Part shown: positions 20,379 to 54,121 of the stretch, one piece after another | How the letters are laid out: each line of letters starts with the position of its first letter | How positions within the stretch are numbered: position 1 is the stretch's first letter | NCBI RefSeq assembly: GCF_040954835.1 | Contig: NC_090697.1 | Location: 40,608,788-40,672,787 of the forward strand | DNA: 64,000 nt | From: Lepisosteus oculatus | Taxonomy: Eukaryota > Chordata > Actinopteri > Semionotiformes > Lepisosteidae | Direction: 5' to 3' | Made by a program: the position numbers and the translations under genes | Notes under the pieces: model-generated | Told to the model about the DNA's origin: nothing | Seen by the model: the letters and a program-made list of their open reading frames with translations, nothing else | Database searches by the model: none

Positions 20379-20904
20379 CTGAAATAAAACAAGTTTTGTT
20401 ATTTTATTTTGCATTTTAGTGCAGCAATTTTATTAAAATACAGTAAAAGTTTACAACATATCATTGTACCAAGATAGACAATAAAATCAATTTAGAACTT
20501 AAAAGTAGTATAATACAGTTTTTGTTATCTTTATATTACTGGATATTTGTTAGGGGGAATACAACTAAGGAAGAAACCACATAAGGTTTATTATTTCTTG
20601 GGCTTTGCCAACCCTGCTTTTTAAGTTTGTTTGTTAAAAAGTCACGCGTCTTGAATACAATTTAATAATTTAACATACAAAATAAGGACTGTAAAAAAAA
20701 AATCACAAGGCATGTAATTAGACCTTAACTGTAGCCTTCCATTTTGTCTTTGACCACAATTTTTTAAAGATTTTAGCTGTGGATCGTCACATCTTTTGTC
20801 TATTTTATTCAGTCTTTACTGTTCAACAGTGTAAATCAAGTAATTCCATCTTTGTCTAATCCATCTTTAGATAAATTGTAAATGTTGTAATTAATGGTAC
20901 TCAC

Positions 20905-21010
20905 CAGAATCCAAATGAAATCGGTAGGTGTTTTTCCTTTGAAGCAACTGGTATGCTCTTACTTGTAATATTAAAAGGTTCTGACTCCACTTTGTCTCTT
21001 AACATACCAA
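20905..21010 (-). other. LRRN4: Probable non-coding first exon of LRRN4
   Basis: A strong minus-strand donor (CTG/GTGAGTACC) ends an exon at 20905, about 525 bp upstream of the acceptor at 20379. The upstream end is not visible and the value given is approximate. Confidence 0.5.
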
Positions 21011-21387
21011 AAAGGAGGGGGAGGGCCGAGTGTAGGGTCATGTTGCTGTTATCTAACAGCTGAAGGGAGTAAACTTATCAGTTCTTTTTCAGTAAAAAGC
21101 TGAGATCATCAACTCAGTTTTACCTAAGATATCCTTATAGTAATAAAAATGTTCATGAGCTTTGTGTAACATTAAAACTGTTTTTCACACCCAGTCATAA
21201 ATACAAAACCCTTTGAAATGCTAAGTATGTATGTGTTTTCTTTCTGTTGTCAATGACATTCCACACATCATAACCCATGTGTGTAATGACCTTGAAAATA
21301 AAGAAAAAGAGAAGGTTGGAAACAATTCTGATTGAATGGACAAAAGTGGTACACCTGTTTCAGGTTCAGGATGTACAGAATGTGTAC

Positions 21388-21600
21388 AGTGGCTATAAGT
21401 ATTCACCTCCCTTGGACTTTTTCATATTTTATTGTATTTCAATTTAGAATCATAATTTATTTACTGGGAACTTCTTGTCATTGATCAACACAAAATATTC
21501 TATAATGTCAAAGTGAAAACAAAATTTTCCAGATCCTCGTAAATTAAATATAAATATAATACCAGAAATAACTGCATAATTATTCACCCCCTTTGCTATG
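21388..21600 (+). repeat. Tc1-like terminal repeat or MITE
   Basis: It starts ACAGTGGCTATAAGTATTCA followed by CCTCCCTTGGACTTTTTCA and ends ATAATTATTCACCCCC. This is the layout of terminal regions of fish and frog Tc1-like elements with an AGTGGC.AAAGTATTC end. No transposase is adjacent. Confidence 0.55.
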
Positions 21601-22484
21601 GAACACCATATTACTATGGAAATATGTAACTGCTAGCAGGGGGACAGGGGAAGGCCACAAAACAATTCATACAGTATGTTGCATTTGAGAAATTTACATT
21701 TCAAAATACATTTCAAATGTCCTATGTTTCTTTTATACAGTGATTGTCCAGATAACTATCATTTGAAAAGGCAGTGCATATTTGCATATGATCCTTATTA
21801 AATTCTCTTTGATGCATTTACAGTCAATTTTGATTTTCATCTTTCATGTTTTTTGCACCTTGCTTTTTGTTTTGATAAAAGGTTTTGATAAATATTTAAT
21901 GCAGTTAAGCATTTAATGGCAACTCTCAAGTGTTCAGAAATAGCTCTGGGTGAGGAGGGACAATCTCAGAAATTAAGGAAATGAAAATCAAACTTCATCA
22001 AACTTTAGCAAATAGAGTTTGGGAGTTGTGTATGACTTTCTAAAAAACTTTTAAGATGTCAACATGTAGAGAAGGATGTTAAAATATTGTACATTGTAAG
22101 CATTCTCTTTGTATTAAGCACAATTAATGCACACAAAAAAAGGATTAAGAACACAATTAAAACACCTTTTTTTGTATACAGGACAGAAAGAGAAACAAAT
22201 AAGCTGAAAAATTATCATACAGTTACTGAACATATTATCTGAATAACCCATTTCATGTATCCCTTTAAAAACTTAATTCAGATTTTACTTGGATAAAGAT
22301 AAGAATGCCAGGGAAAAGTTAAGAATGGCCATTTATAATAATACGACTAACGCAATGTAAATCTATGGAATTTTCACACACCACTGGCTGTACCCAGCAC
22401 TAGCTTGCACCAGTCAAGAAACTCTCAGTCTCTATGGTTACAAGAAAAACTAACATTTTCCCAGATAGATTCCCTTATACCCTA

Positions 22485-22508
22485 TCCCCCCCCCCACACA
22501 CACACACA
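22485..22508. repeat. Poly-C and CA microsatellite
   Basis: A run of about ten C bases is followed by seven CA units. Confidence 0.85.
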
Positions 22509-23479
22509 TACCACACTTAAACCAACCAAAACATCCATACAAAACATATATTCAGAATGCAGTTAATCTAAGCATTTAATGCATTATTTTGCAAAGAAAA
22601 AGATCATTGTACATTAAAGTTACAAATTGCCAGACTAACAGAGCATTGTTTTTTATACAATCGAGACAACTTTCAAACCTTTACTGACAGAGACCAGATG
22701 ACACCATGTAGATGGGGAAGTTAGATTCAAAATATTACTACACAGTATAGACAAAAGTCTCAAATCAGTCTTCAAAAAACATTCTTTGTTTCCTTGAAAA
22801 TGTATGGAATGTGAAATGTCAACAGTAGAACTCTATCTTATCTCGTAAGGAATACCCCTGACATACTTCTCCTATTATCAAATTTAAACCACCTTAATGG
22901 GGAATATAACACTCCTAAAATAACTGTAAAAATTACTACTACCTGATTATACTGATGGCAAGTTCACATTTATTGCTTACAATTTAATAAATACAATCTT
23001 ATTGATTTCTTATTGAAGATTGGTTGTTATCCTTTTCAAGAATGAATTATTTGGCATTCAGTCATGATGGGATGTCACCATAAAATTTGAACAATATATT
23101 GGAAAAATATTAGCTTATAGACCTACAGAATGCTGTTTTTCAAAATTATTTTTCAAGATATTTTTTTAAAATCTGAATACTTTTTCCTTAAATTCTAGAG
23201 CATAGTTTGCAAAACCAATTATTTATTTATCGTATGCTGTAAACCCAGATCTATAACAGCAGAGATTAGTTAGTAGGAAGAGTGTTGACACTGCTGCCAC
23301 TTAGAAAGATACCTGATGCCTGCAGGTATCAGGCTGGAGACATTATCATTATCACAGAGCAAACCAAGGACCCAGATACCTGACCTAATCTAGTTTCGGT
23401 AAACACAGGTACACTGTCCATACAAAGTAAAAAAATAGCAGAATCTCTTCTCTGGACAGATGCTTTTACTCTTTGTGAC

Positions 23480-24420
23480 CTGCAAATGAATTTGGACCCT
23501 TCCACAGTTTTCAAATTTTGTTGCTTTAAAACTTGAAGTCATTTTGAAGTAGCAATATTTATGTACCCTATCTACTCCACATATTTAAAGTAAGAACCAA
23601 AATGAAGAAAATAGATGCAAAATAGGTGCAAAAAAGTCAACCTTAAGAGCCACACAATTAGTTGGTCTCTGTCAGTGTGCATTAACAATGGTTTACATGA
23701 TTTCAGAATAAATACACATATCTCTGTAAGGTCCATGAATCAAGGAATGAATTTCAAGTGAAGATTCAATCTGAAAGACTAAAGATCTTTAAATAACTCA
23801 AGGATAAAGCTGAATAATATTACAGATAAGGTAAAGGGTATTAAACATTTTAACGAACCTTAATCTCTAAAAGCAAGGTGAAGTCAATCATTAAGAAGTA
23901 CAGTAGAAGACACCCAGATGTTGCCTAGATCAGACTGCTCCTCCAAAATGAGCAGTCAAGGGAGGCAACTGGGTAAGGATGCCAAAGGCAGCTTTGAAGG
24001 TTACGCAGCTTAATAGGTGAGATGAGAGAAAATGTCCATGGTCACTCTACAAAAGGGGTTTTATGGAACTATAAAGACATCTCGAGTACCTCAAGGGCTT
24101 TTCAACAAAGTGATACTGCAAATATGTGGCAAAAGGTGATGTGCTCAGACATCAGACATTAGAACTTTTTGGTCTAAATGCAAAGCATTGCATCTGATGC
24201 AAACTCAAGAAGCATTATGTAATATGTCTTCTTATTAGCAGGTACCGAGAAGCTTGTCAAATAGGATTTGGACATAAATGGAGCAAACTACTGTCAAATC
24301 TTAAGAGGAAAACTTGCTTCAGACATAAAACTGAGACTGAGAAATTCACCTTTCAGCATGAAAAAAGGCCAAAGCTACACTGGGCTGGCTCAATACAGTA
24401 AGCAAATGCCCTCGACCTTC
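23480..24420 (+). mobile_element. Heavily decayed Tc1-like transposon relic
   Basis: Typical landmarks appear in the right order. CACACAATTAGTTGGTCT and AATAAATACACATATCTCTG are of 5' leader type. CTCAAGGATAAAG is followed by a CCATGGTCACTCTACA block, TTAGAACTTTTTGGTCTAAA (transposase motif LFGLNAK) at about 24162, and GGCCAAAGCTACACTGG at about 24366. The reading frame is destroyed. Confidence 0.6.
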
Positions 24421-24759
24421 TTTTGAACGTTTCCTCACTTCTGAATTCTTCTAGAATGTAGTTTGCTCCTAGTTTTGAATAGCAGAGGATATTTTTCAAG
24501 TTATTTTCCTGAAGCTGCTTACTTCTGAGGTTTATCTCAAAAAGGTTGTTGTATTGTAAAATGAGTGAAGTCACAAATTTGAACTTGGAAAGGCCATTTG
24601 AAAGAGCGTTTGTTTCTGAATGTGTCATATTGCCAGAATTTGCCCAGTGGTAAATCTCTCTTCACTAATTAATGTTTCTATTCTAAAAAAAATGCGTCAC
24701 AAAATTAGGAGGGAATGTTTTGAGCTTGTTAAACTCACAGTAAAGGGACTTAGAATTTC

Positions 24760-24990
24760 CTTAAATAACAGGACAGTAAGCTGTCTTTATCAAGGTTCAA
24801 TTTACAAAACAAGGTTGTCACTTGGTCCTGCTGCACCTTTCCTTCCCTGTCTGTCTTTATCTCCTTTCCCTGACCACTCTCTCTCATTTTTTATGCTCTC
24901 TTAATGCGTGTTAAACGTGTATTCTTCATTATGAGTAACCAGACCAACTCTCAAGAAGCTTCCTTTTGATCCTCTCTCTTAGCCCAAATA
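24760..24990 (+). repeat. Unclassified dispersed repeat, copy 2
   Basis: It shares the motif order of the copy at 5150-5370: a CTGTCTGTCTTTATCTCC block, GTATTCTTCATTATGAGTAA and TTCCTTTTGATCC. No family is recognised. Confidence 0.4.
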
Positions 24991-25894
24991 CAGCTACTGT
25001 ACATACAGTACTCAGTTTCTACCCATTGTTTTAGACCTCTTAAGTGGAAACAATATTATCAAATGAATGTTGATAAATACATGACTAATTAATCAATGAA
25101 CCTTACTTCTTACTACAAGTAACCAGTTATAAGATAGAAAAGTTCATAATTATGCACCCCAATATCCTGTAGCTCAGTTTAATAATGCTTAAACATACTC
25201 ACATTCTGGATTTATAATGTTGAAAGACAATAACTCTGTGTATCCGCTCTATGGTAGTAACACAGGCGGTAGTGCAGGCGAGAAGCAGTAGTGATGTACC
25301 CTTGTGGAATGGAGTGACAGAATGCAGGGCACAATTCAGGTCTTATTGTCTTGATTTGAGCACAATCTCTCAGAATTGTCTAGGAATAAAATACCTACAT
25401 GTGAACTGAAATAATGCCATTTGTTACAGTATTTCTATTTTTGAAATATGTTTTACTTTTCTTACATTATTTTTAAATTTTTTCCTCAAATTTGATGCTT
25501 CATTTAGCTTGGTGTCCTAGGGAGCTTCTCTAGCTTGCCTATATAAACTTAAAGAACTACAATTAGTGGCAACCTGAAGAAAAAATAATCAAATCAATTG
25601 TGAAATGGAAATATTAATCTTAAAGCATTGATGCTGATTCTAAGTTTATGAAGCAACACCAGAAGATGCAACCAAGTATTGTTTAGTATTATAGTCCACC
25701 AGCACTATCAGTATTTTTTGTAGAATTAGCATGAAAAGAATGGTCTTATTATGTGTCAATTAAAAAAAAAAACATGAAATGTTATATTAATACGTGATAG
25801 GAAAAAAACAGGTTCAGAGTTTGAATGTGGTAAGAAAGATTCATGGGTAAAAGTAAGTTCCTCAGTTTATTGAATTGCGTTGTTTGCTACATCT

Positions 25895-25900
25895 TTTATT
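25895..25900 (-). promoter_or_regulatory. FERMT1: Candidate polyadenylation signal of FERMT1
   Basis: AATAAA on the minus strand, about 180 bp after the FERMT1 stop codon, with a further AATAAA-like run next to it. Confidence 0.5.
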
Positions 25901-26076
25901 TATTTAGCAAAATGGTAGGTGCTGACATTTATTTTGCTGGAAACTAGACAGAAATTGAAGTTTTATATCACATTTTTGTACCACATTTCCACTGTACTTC
26001 AGATTCAAATATGAATTTGAGCTCTGGGAGACCTGTAGCAAGTACGAGCCTTTTAAAATCACAGGCTTATACAGGC

Positions 26077-46055
<19,979 letters not shown>

Positions 46056-46068
46056 TCTCAGTGATGAC
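46056..46068 (-). other. FERMT1: 5' UTR part of the first FERMT1 coding exon
   Basis: The acceptor CATTTTCACAG (minus strand) ends at 46069, 13 bp before the ATG. The true first exon therefore lies further upstream. Confidence 0.7.
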
Positions 46069-47452
46069 CTGTGAAAATGAAATGAAAGAAATTTAATGAA
46101 ATTCTAAACTTGTTTTTTGACCTCTCTATCTGTAAACATTAAAATATATTTCAAAACACACCAAATCAATATCACAGTTCCATAATGGTTCTCTCACCTG
46201 TTACCCCAATCTGTCATTACAGTTTAAAAAGACTAGGTCAATACATAAGTACTTAGAAACATAGAAGGAGTTCACCATGTCTTTAATTTCATGTTTCAGC
46301 TACTGATATTGCTGATTTTATTTCCAAGGCTATGTGAGGAAAATTAAAATCTCCAACAACCACTTCTTTTTTTACATTATATTCCTAATTTCATGATATG
46401 ACATTTGAATTTAAATCTGAATGTAGAGGTCTGTGGCATACTCCTGACACTATGCCCTTTGGATGTTTTTTTTATCATTCTGACCTATATGGATTCTAAG
46501 ATTCTTGATTCTGTGTTAACTTCCTGTTCCTGAAAGCTCTGTTTGTTTTATAATGTACAAAACTTCATCCTTAGTTAAATATTAACTTTCTGTTGTCCAT
46601 GTTCCAATGATTCAAATTATGTCACCTGAACAGATGCCAATTTCACTGGAAAGGCTTCCAGTAGCCAAGAAGGTTGAACACTTCTATAACACACCATATC
46701 CTCATCTGTCTGTAGTGTTAACAGATTAACATGAACATTTCCTTTGCATAGCGTGGGAGGATTCCTGAGAAAACCACTGATTTAGTCTTACTCTTTAAGT
46801 TGAATTTGAACTGATAGTGCTGTCTACGGCAACGCTGTTTGTGCTGAAATGAACAACAACATCTGTGCTTGCTATGAGACTGTTTACTCCTTGGACAATA
46901 TTAGCATTAAAATTATTCAATGCTATATGCAGGTCTTGAAATATATAATTATACAATGCACTTGGAATAAATGAGGTCTTAATAGTCATTGTACAATTTA
47001 ATTTAACCCATAAATATATATATATATCCTGACACTCTGTTTGCCTTTTAATTGCTTCCCTTTCTTAAGTTTAGTTTTAATTTTTTTATGTATGGTACTG
47101 TATAGATTTAGGTCATCTGGTAGAGCAGTTGTCGTAATACAGATCCCAGTGGTATTCTAATATTATATTTCTTGAATTTCCGCATAATAATGCAATAATG
47201 CATTTAATTAAATCTGTAATTTCAGAATAAATCTTACGAGGATCTGAATATACCACATCATATGCTCTGTTTGTATCCATTACTGTGATTGTTTGTGTTA
47301 ATCCACCTATTATAGTATGAACTCTAAACTTGACTAGCTCGTTTATCATTCCAGAATCTTAATCACAGACACACATTAAGAAATGCAAAGGTCCTATTAC
47401 TAAAGAGCCCCTTGACACTCCAATAAAATCAAAACCCTTCTCCCACTGCTGT

Positions 47453-47487
<35 letters not shown>
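47453..47487. repeat. (ATC)n microsatellite
   Basis: About eleven uninterrupted ATC units. Confidence 0.95.
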
Positions 47488-50400
47488 AATACCACAGTAA
47501 ATATACCACAGTTAAAAGGCTGTCTGGTTAAGACTCTGTCTGCCCTTTAATACCTGGCAAAACCTATGATTTGCCTGAATAGTAAAACTGAATTACTTTA
47601 CATACTGTATAACAACCCCAAACATCAAATATAGGATGCAGTAATTGGGTGCTATGATGTAAATATGAAGTGATTTGAAATTGCTAATACTTTATTTTAT
47701 GTTACAATAAACAAAGCTAACTAATAATACTATAATAATAAATATAGGAATAAGAAGAATAAAAACAAATAAATTGAGAAGAGTATTTGAAATTCAAAAA
47801 ATATATTCCCATTTACTGTGAACTATCATTAATATCATAATATCCCCTTTACATAGTCTAAAAAAGGCATTTTTAAATTGTTAATTAGTGATTATTTTTT
47901 TATTAGTGAGCACACCCATTATTTGATAAGGATGAATATGTCCATCTGTACTAAAGTTGAAACACTGCTAAAGAAAAAGTAACAAGCAATGTGATTTCCT
48001 TTATGGAGGGGGCTCATTTGTCTTTTAAAATATGTACTGTATATTCGTTTTCTGCACCAAAGGTACATTTAGACAATTTGTAAAATATTGGTGTCACAGT
48101 TCATGTACAGTACATTTACTATGCAGCAGTAATTTTAGAAATGAACCTTTTTTTGATCATTAATATTTAATTAAAAATAGAGAAAAATAAATCATTTACT
48201 GTATGTTCTGTAAATGTTCTTTCCTCTAATCATTAAAAACATGAATCCCTTACATTATTTATAAAATACTACAAAACTGTATGTAAAATCTAAATCTTTC
48301 CATTCCTCTACAATGTGACAAATACTTTTTCCTTGTAATTTGAATCAATTGGTAGATAAAAAATAGAATAATCTAAAGTATGTACAGAACAACTTGAAGA
48401 AATAGCAAGCTTCATTTTTTAAAGAAACAAGAACATGTAGATCTAGCAGAGGAATTGCAAACATGTGGCAACATGAATAACTTGAGGCAAGCATTTCACA
48501 ATGGAATGACCTACGTTTATTCTTTCTTACCATTTCCACAGTCTTCAAAGAGCAGCTAAACCATAATATACATATTGTTTTAAAAACCACATAATACAGA
48601 TTCTTTGAATATGATTTCTTTCCATGCTACACAGATGCTTTTAGCAGCCATTTACATTTACTATAATGTTAGATAGGTGTTTCAATTACATGACCCCCAA
48701 TGTCCTCAAAGAGTACACAGAGCTGTATCAAAAATGGTGAGAAGTATTGTTCCATCTACAACTATAGAAGAATGGATTTTATGCTAATGTGGCCGATTTG
48801 AACAGTTCATATACAGAAACTTAAATGTTTACAAGATGAGTTTAAATTCCAGTGAAACTTTCTTCACACTTCTTAATATGGGCCTTTGACGCATTTCTAA
48901 TTCTTTCTAGGCCATGCAACTGTTTTATTAACATTAATACCTCTGGAAATCTGAAAATGGGAAAATTAAGGAGAAATCTGGGTAAAATGATATACAAAAA
49001 CCATCAATATTAGCGTGTACTGTAATGTTTGAATTTTATTCTGAAGCTAAATAAAATCTACAAATAATAATTTGTTTAGAATAATTTGATTTTATTAATA
49101 ATGCATATTATAAATGTTGCATGAAACTCCAGCAACTGTAAATTAACCACCTTAACCTAAAGATATATTTTTTAAGAAATAATAAATGATAACCACTTAA
49201 AAAATGAATGTTCCACAGATTGTACAAAGATTGCAAATAGGCCTTATCAAGTCTGAACTTTGACCTTGTCTATACTGTGAATTTACAGCAAATCACATCA
49301 GTTGTTTCAAATCAATCTAAATGTTAAGTCGTTCTTGTCTCCACTCTACAAAATGCTAAAAGCCGTACCTGAGAACTGTAAATATTAGACTTGGTCAGGT
49401 TATAGTTGAAACTGTTTAGGCTGCAGATGCTGTGGTATCCAACTGGCCTTTCCATTTTCTGCATTTTCTTTATTGCAATTTTTGAAAGTTTGATACCCAC
49501 AGTTTTATTCACTTCAGTAGTTGTTTGCACTTTGTTTCTCTGACAACGTTTTCCACACATATATAGTATTTGAATTCTAAGAGAAATACAGAAAGAAGGT
49601 ATTGGATTAAATTTAAGTTAATTATATTATGTAACTATAACTGTTCACATTTTAACAATATCTTAAAATTTAAAAGAATGCTAATAGTAATAATGTATCG
49701 GTTTTAAAGCTGCTGAAGTTATTGTGAACACCACATTTAAAAAAGTACATTATAAACTTCAGCTCAGTGACAAAACAGATTTTGATGAGGAATGTCAAAT
49801 GAATAGAAGATTTTTAAAAATAATCAGTACAGTTTGCTACCTGCACTTAGAGAGTCAAGACACCATCTCACTGAGAATCCAAACAAATGGCAAAAAGAGT
49901 ATTTTATTACACACAGACAATAAGCTTCCAGTAGGCAAAGACTCTAGGGTAGTCACTGTAGTCACCTTTGAAACGTATTCACCAAAAGTGTACTGTACTT
50001 GTTATAGTCTTATGGCTAGCTAAGAGGTTTGAATTTCCTGATGCTGCATACAGTATGTACTCACTACACTGCAGCCACATGACTGAACATACTGTCATTA
50101 TGTCATGGTGAAAAATCACAGGTCTTAAGGTGTGTGTCTTGTTTTCCAAAACTTGGCAGTGTGATTCATGGGTTAACATTAACTGAGCAACTAACACTCG
50201 GTATGAGGTATTATGGAGTCCTACACAAAATCTTCGCTTAAATCAACCTTACACTACAACAAGTGTAATTAGAGACGAACCAGCTGCAAACATACCAATA
50301 TACTTGTATAATGAATAATATTTTCTCTACATTAGCAAATATTGCATAAAAGTAACCAAATTCAAAAGCAAGAACAGAAACTCTTGCTGTAACATACCTT

Positions 50401-51387
50401 TATGACAACAGTGGACTGACTAATATGGCGTATAATATTATAGTGGGCAGAGTTTGTAGACATGTTTTGGTGCTTTTCTTTCTATTGTTTAAGGCACAAA
50501 ATAAAAAGTTAAAACGCCTGAAAACAGTAGATTACTGCATGATGCAATAAAAAAGCAATACCTAAAGAAAAAAATTGAATATATTTAGGTCACATTTTTA
50601 AAATGTGTTTGTATAAAGTTCTTTAAAGGTTAAAAAAAGTTTGCATCTACCCTGTTAGTCAGGGCGGAGCCCTTTTTACCACTGCAGGGCTTCTATAGAG
50701 AGTAGGATTGTTTAAAAAAATCTAGGCCTGGAGGGAAAACAAAAGTCATAGGTACACACCCTATTCAGAGAACAAACCCAGCCTATAGGCACCTTAAAAA
50801 GACAAAAGAAAATCTTTTTCTGACTCTACCCATTTGACTATAAACTAAAACTATAAAAACTATAAAAGCTGTTTTCTGTATAGTGTATGGGAGGTAAGCG
50901 ATCATAACCAGTCTTTTATACTTTACATCTATACTGTTTTTAAACTTATTTTAATGCTCTTCATATAATAAACTTTAACATTTTTTCACATAATGTAAAT
51001 GGGAAATGATTGGTTTTCTTAAATGGTTTACACAGTTGTATCTATATATTATTTATATCTACAGTCCAGATCGATCGTTTCTAACTTCGTAGGAGAAGAA
51101 AACATATCGCTGTTTTATTTTATTACTTGCTGTTCAAGTTGGTACTTGAGAAGCACGGCATCATATTAATAGAGGAAGAAACCGCAAAAGATTACGAATC
51201 CCCGTGCATCGCGATGAAACAGACGTTGACCGTGATTACAAAAAACATATCACGTTAACATGAACAAAAATAGCCCCACCATTTGGAACCCCCATACTAA
51301 AATTATTCTTTGTAACCTCAGATCGTGTTCAAAGCTTTTTTACGTCAGGGGAGAAACTAACACAGTACCTACCTGTTCTGCAAGTTG

Positions 51388-51435
51388 ATAATAATAATAA
51401 TAATTGCTTACACTTATATAGCGCTTTTCTGGACA
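51388..51435 (-). repeat. 3' end scrap of the 5S-SINE family
   Basis: An (ATA)n tail followed by TTACACTTATATAGCGCTTT and TCTGGACA is the reverse complement of the last 45 bp of the full element at 61841-62370. Confidence 0.65.
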
Positions 51436-51817
51436 AACTTTGTTTTGATGACAAACTTTAAAAGCACACGAGGCATCATACAGTTAATGTTCAATACCTT
51501 AATGGAAATTATAAATACCTTTTAATGAGATATTATTATTATTACGAAGGGCTGTATCAGTAGGATAATTTATAATTAATAAAGGAAGATCGATCTGTGT
51601 ACCTCTGTAGGACAAAGCCCAATGTATTTTTGCATTGTTTTAACACTGCAGTACGTTCAGGTGTTTTCCGATGTGCATAGTATTAAAAATCATAAAGAAA
51701 ACGTAGTAATACCTATGGAAAAACAAAGTTGTATCTTTGGATTGGAACCAGCGACTAAAAAAGAATAGAACGGGATTAACCTTAAAGGCAAACTAAATAA
51801 TACACTACAAAACTCAC

Positions 51818-51900
51818 CTGAGTATCGAGCGTCCCCCTCCCAGCAGAGCGATCTTTGAGTTCTAGTTAAGAAGTGAAAAGTTCTCAGACACTATTGAGTA
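51818..51900 (-). other. FERMT1: Probable non-coding first exon of FERMT1
   Basis: A strong donor (ACTCAG/GTGAGTTTTG on the minus strand) ends an exon at 51818. The adjoining sequence is less AT-rich. The upstream boundary is approximate and the link to the coding exon, across an intron of about 5.7 kb, is inferred. Confidence 0.45.
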
Positions 51901-52305
51901 AGCACCCGCCCAGCTTGTATGACTGTAGGCAGGTAACTCACACAGCCTTCAAAGATTTTTTTTAAAACCACATTAATAATATAGTTAGGTGCTGTTCTTG
52001 TAACCACGTCAGATATTGTTTTTTATTAGAGAATAAACGTAATTAAGACTGTGAAAAAACCTCTCAGCCTAAAAGATCACAGAGAGTCAGTATGCAGTTT
52101 TCAATTCTGTCACTTTTATTTTAATTCACAGCACTATTTTGTGTATTCTTACTTCTTTTGTTTTATTTTATTGTAACACAACAGGGGTTCAGGTGGGCAC
52201 CCTTGCTGCATTAGGTCAGCCCCCCACTGTCAGGGGCTCAAACCTGGGACTCCCACATCACTCAACAGGGACCCAGCCCAGTGAGCCAAAGAGAGATCTC
52301 TCTAC

Positions 52306-53590
52306 TGAACTTGAACTTGAACTTTATTGCCATATGTAACCGGTACTGGTACAATGGAATTCTTACTTTCAGAAGTCTCTCGATTGTAAAACAAGTGTAA
52401 AAAACAAAACAAACTGCAAACAGTGCATCAAGACAATGTACAAACCAACAATAGACAATGTGCAAGTAAACATGTAGACAGTTTGAATGTAAACAATACA
52501 GACGTGTAAACAATGACTGGAGATGTGCAATAGATAAGAAATCATAAAGAGGTAGATGGTGATGTTGTAGGTGTGGTCCGAGGGGGATGGCTAAATGTGT
52601 TCGCCAGTCTCACTGCTTGTGGATAGAAGCTATTGAAGAAATTAGTGGTAAGTGTCCGTATGCTCTTATATCTCTTGCCTGAGGGCAGTGGGGTGAAGAG
52701 CTCATGCCCGGGGTGGTGACTGTCCTCTGTGATGGCCAGAATTCTACCACGGCAGCGGTCCTCATAGAGCTGTTTAATCTCGGTGAGACTGCAGCCGATG
52801 ATCTTCTGGGCCATATTGACCATTCTCTGCAGTGCCTTTCTTTCTCGCGAAGAGGTGTTGCCATACCACACGGTGATCCCGTTGGTGAGGACGCTCTTGA
52901 TGGTGCAGCGGTAGAAGTTCACCAACACATGTATTGGCATCCCCCATCGCTTGAGGCACGTCAAGAAATAAAGGCGATGCTGAGCCTTCTTCATGATAGA
53001 GTCAGTGTTCACAGTCCAGGTTAGATCTTTAGAGATGTGAATTCCCAAAAACCTAAAGCTGGTGACTGTTTCCACTTCCGTTCCATCAATACTGAGTGGG
53101 CTGTGAGTGTATGGCCTGTGTCTCCGAAAGTCCACTATTAGCTCTTTCATTTTCTTTATGTTCAAGTCCAGGTTATTGCTATGACACCACCTAAGCAGCT
53201 GTACAACTTCATCCCTGTAAGTGGACTCGTCATCATCACTGATCAGTCCTATTATAGTGGTGTCATCTGCAAACTTAATGATGCGGTTGTTGCTGTGTCT
53301 TGCTGTGCAGTCGTGAGTAAATAGGGAGTACAACCTTGGACAACCTCAGACAGCCTCAGACAGCAGCCTTGTGGGGACAGCACATCAGACAGCAGCCTTG
53401 TGGGGTTCCAGTGCTCAGGGTGAGTGGTGTTGATGTTTTATTGCCTATCTGCACCACCTGTGGTCTCTCGATAAGAAAGTCCAGCAGCCAGTTGCAGACA
53501 GGGAAGTTGCAGACTGTCACAGGGAAGGGCAGCGACGTCACCGCTCTGGTAAGCCGTCTCTTACACACCCTGATGGCCATATGTGATACA
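52306..53590 (-). mobile_element. 5'-truncated L2-type LINE: end of reverse transcriptase and 3' UTR, inactive
   Basis: The open frame 53333-52542 (minus) encodes the RT palm FADDTTIIGL, then RFLGIHISKDLTW, WYGNTSSRERKALQRMV and HELFTPLPSGKRYKSIRT. These are the well-known C-terminal blocks of fish L2/CR1-clade LINEs. Upstream in another frame (53580-53400) come [17 protein letters not shown] and STGTPQGC. The two frames are separated by a direct repeat near 53358-53406. The 3' end has a short TTCAAGTTCAAGTTCAG-type tail at 52306. The endonuclease and most of RT are missing, so it cannot move by itself. It lies about 0.4 kb upstream of the inferred FERMT1 first exon. Confidence 0.88.
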
Positions 53591-53619
53591 ATATAATGAC
53601 TTGAGATGGTGTACCACTA

Positions 53620-54077
53620 AATAATAATAATAGTTTACACTTATAGAGCGCTTTTTCTGGACACTCCACTCAAAGCGCTTTACAGGTAATGGAGACTCCC
53701 CTCCACCACCACCAAAGTGCAGCATCAACCTGGATGATCGTATGGCAGCCATAGTGCGCCAGAACCGGGGTTACACCCCTACTCTTTTAAAGAAACGCCC
53801 AGGGATTTTTATTGACCACAGAGAGTCAGGACCTAGGTTTTACATCTCATCCAAAGGATGGCGCCTGTTTACAGTATAGTGTCCCCGTCACTATACTGGG
53901 GCATTAGGACCCACATGAACCGCAGGGTGGGTGCCCCCTGCTGGCCTCACTAACACCTCTTCCAGAAGCAACCTTAGTTTTTCCCAGGAGGTCTCACATC
54001 CAGGTACTGTCCAGGATCACACCTGCTTAGCCTCAGTTGGGTGCCAGTTGTGAGTTGCAGAGTGATATGGCTGCTGG
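53620..54077 (-). mobile_element. 5S-rRNA-derived SINE (SINE3 type), copy 1
   Basis: Read on the minus strand the 5' end has the 5S-rRNA-like promoter: GGCTAAGCAGGTGTG, CCTGGACAGTACCTGGATG and GAGACCTCCTGGGA. The body has CCTGCGGTTCATGTGGGTCC and ATAGTGACGGGGACACTATA. The 3' end is AGCGCTTTGAGTGGAGTG, then an (ATT)n tail at 53620-53631. It pairs with the element at 61841 in inverted orientation. Confidence 0.85.
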
Positions 54078-54079
54078 CT

Positions 54080-54121
54080 TGTTCTCATTCTCGTTCTCGT
54101 TCTTGTTCTTGTTCTGACGAT
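54080..54121. repeat. TTCTCG/TTCTTG simple repeat
   Basis: Seven degenerate six-base units directly follow the head of the 5S-SINE. Confidence 0.75.

Larger units (their letters stand above)
21010..26040. other. Spacer between the 5' end of LRRN4 and the 3' end of FERMT1
   Basis: No coding exon was recognised. Apart from the decayed transposon pieces and the repeat listed separately, the sequence is plain AT-rich DNA, with a C-run/CA repeat at 22485-22508. It should hold regulatory DNA of LRRN4 and the FERMT1 3' UTR. Confidence 0.7.
46069..51817. other. FERMT1: First FERMT1 intron, about 5.7 kb
   Basis: No coding sequence was recognised. It holds an ATC microsatellite and, at 51388-51435, a scrap of the 5S-SINE tail. 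The boundary at 51817 depends on the inferred first exon. Confidence 0.5.
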
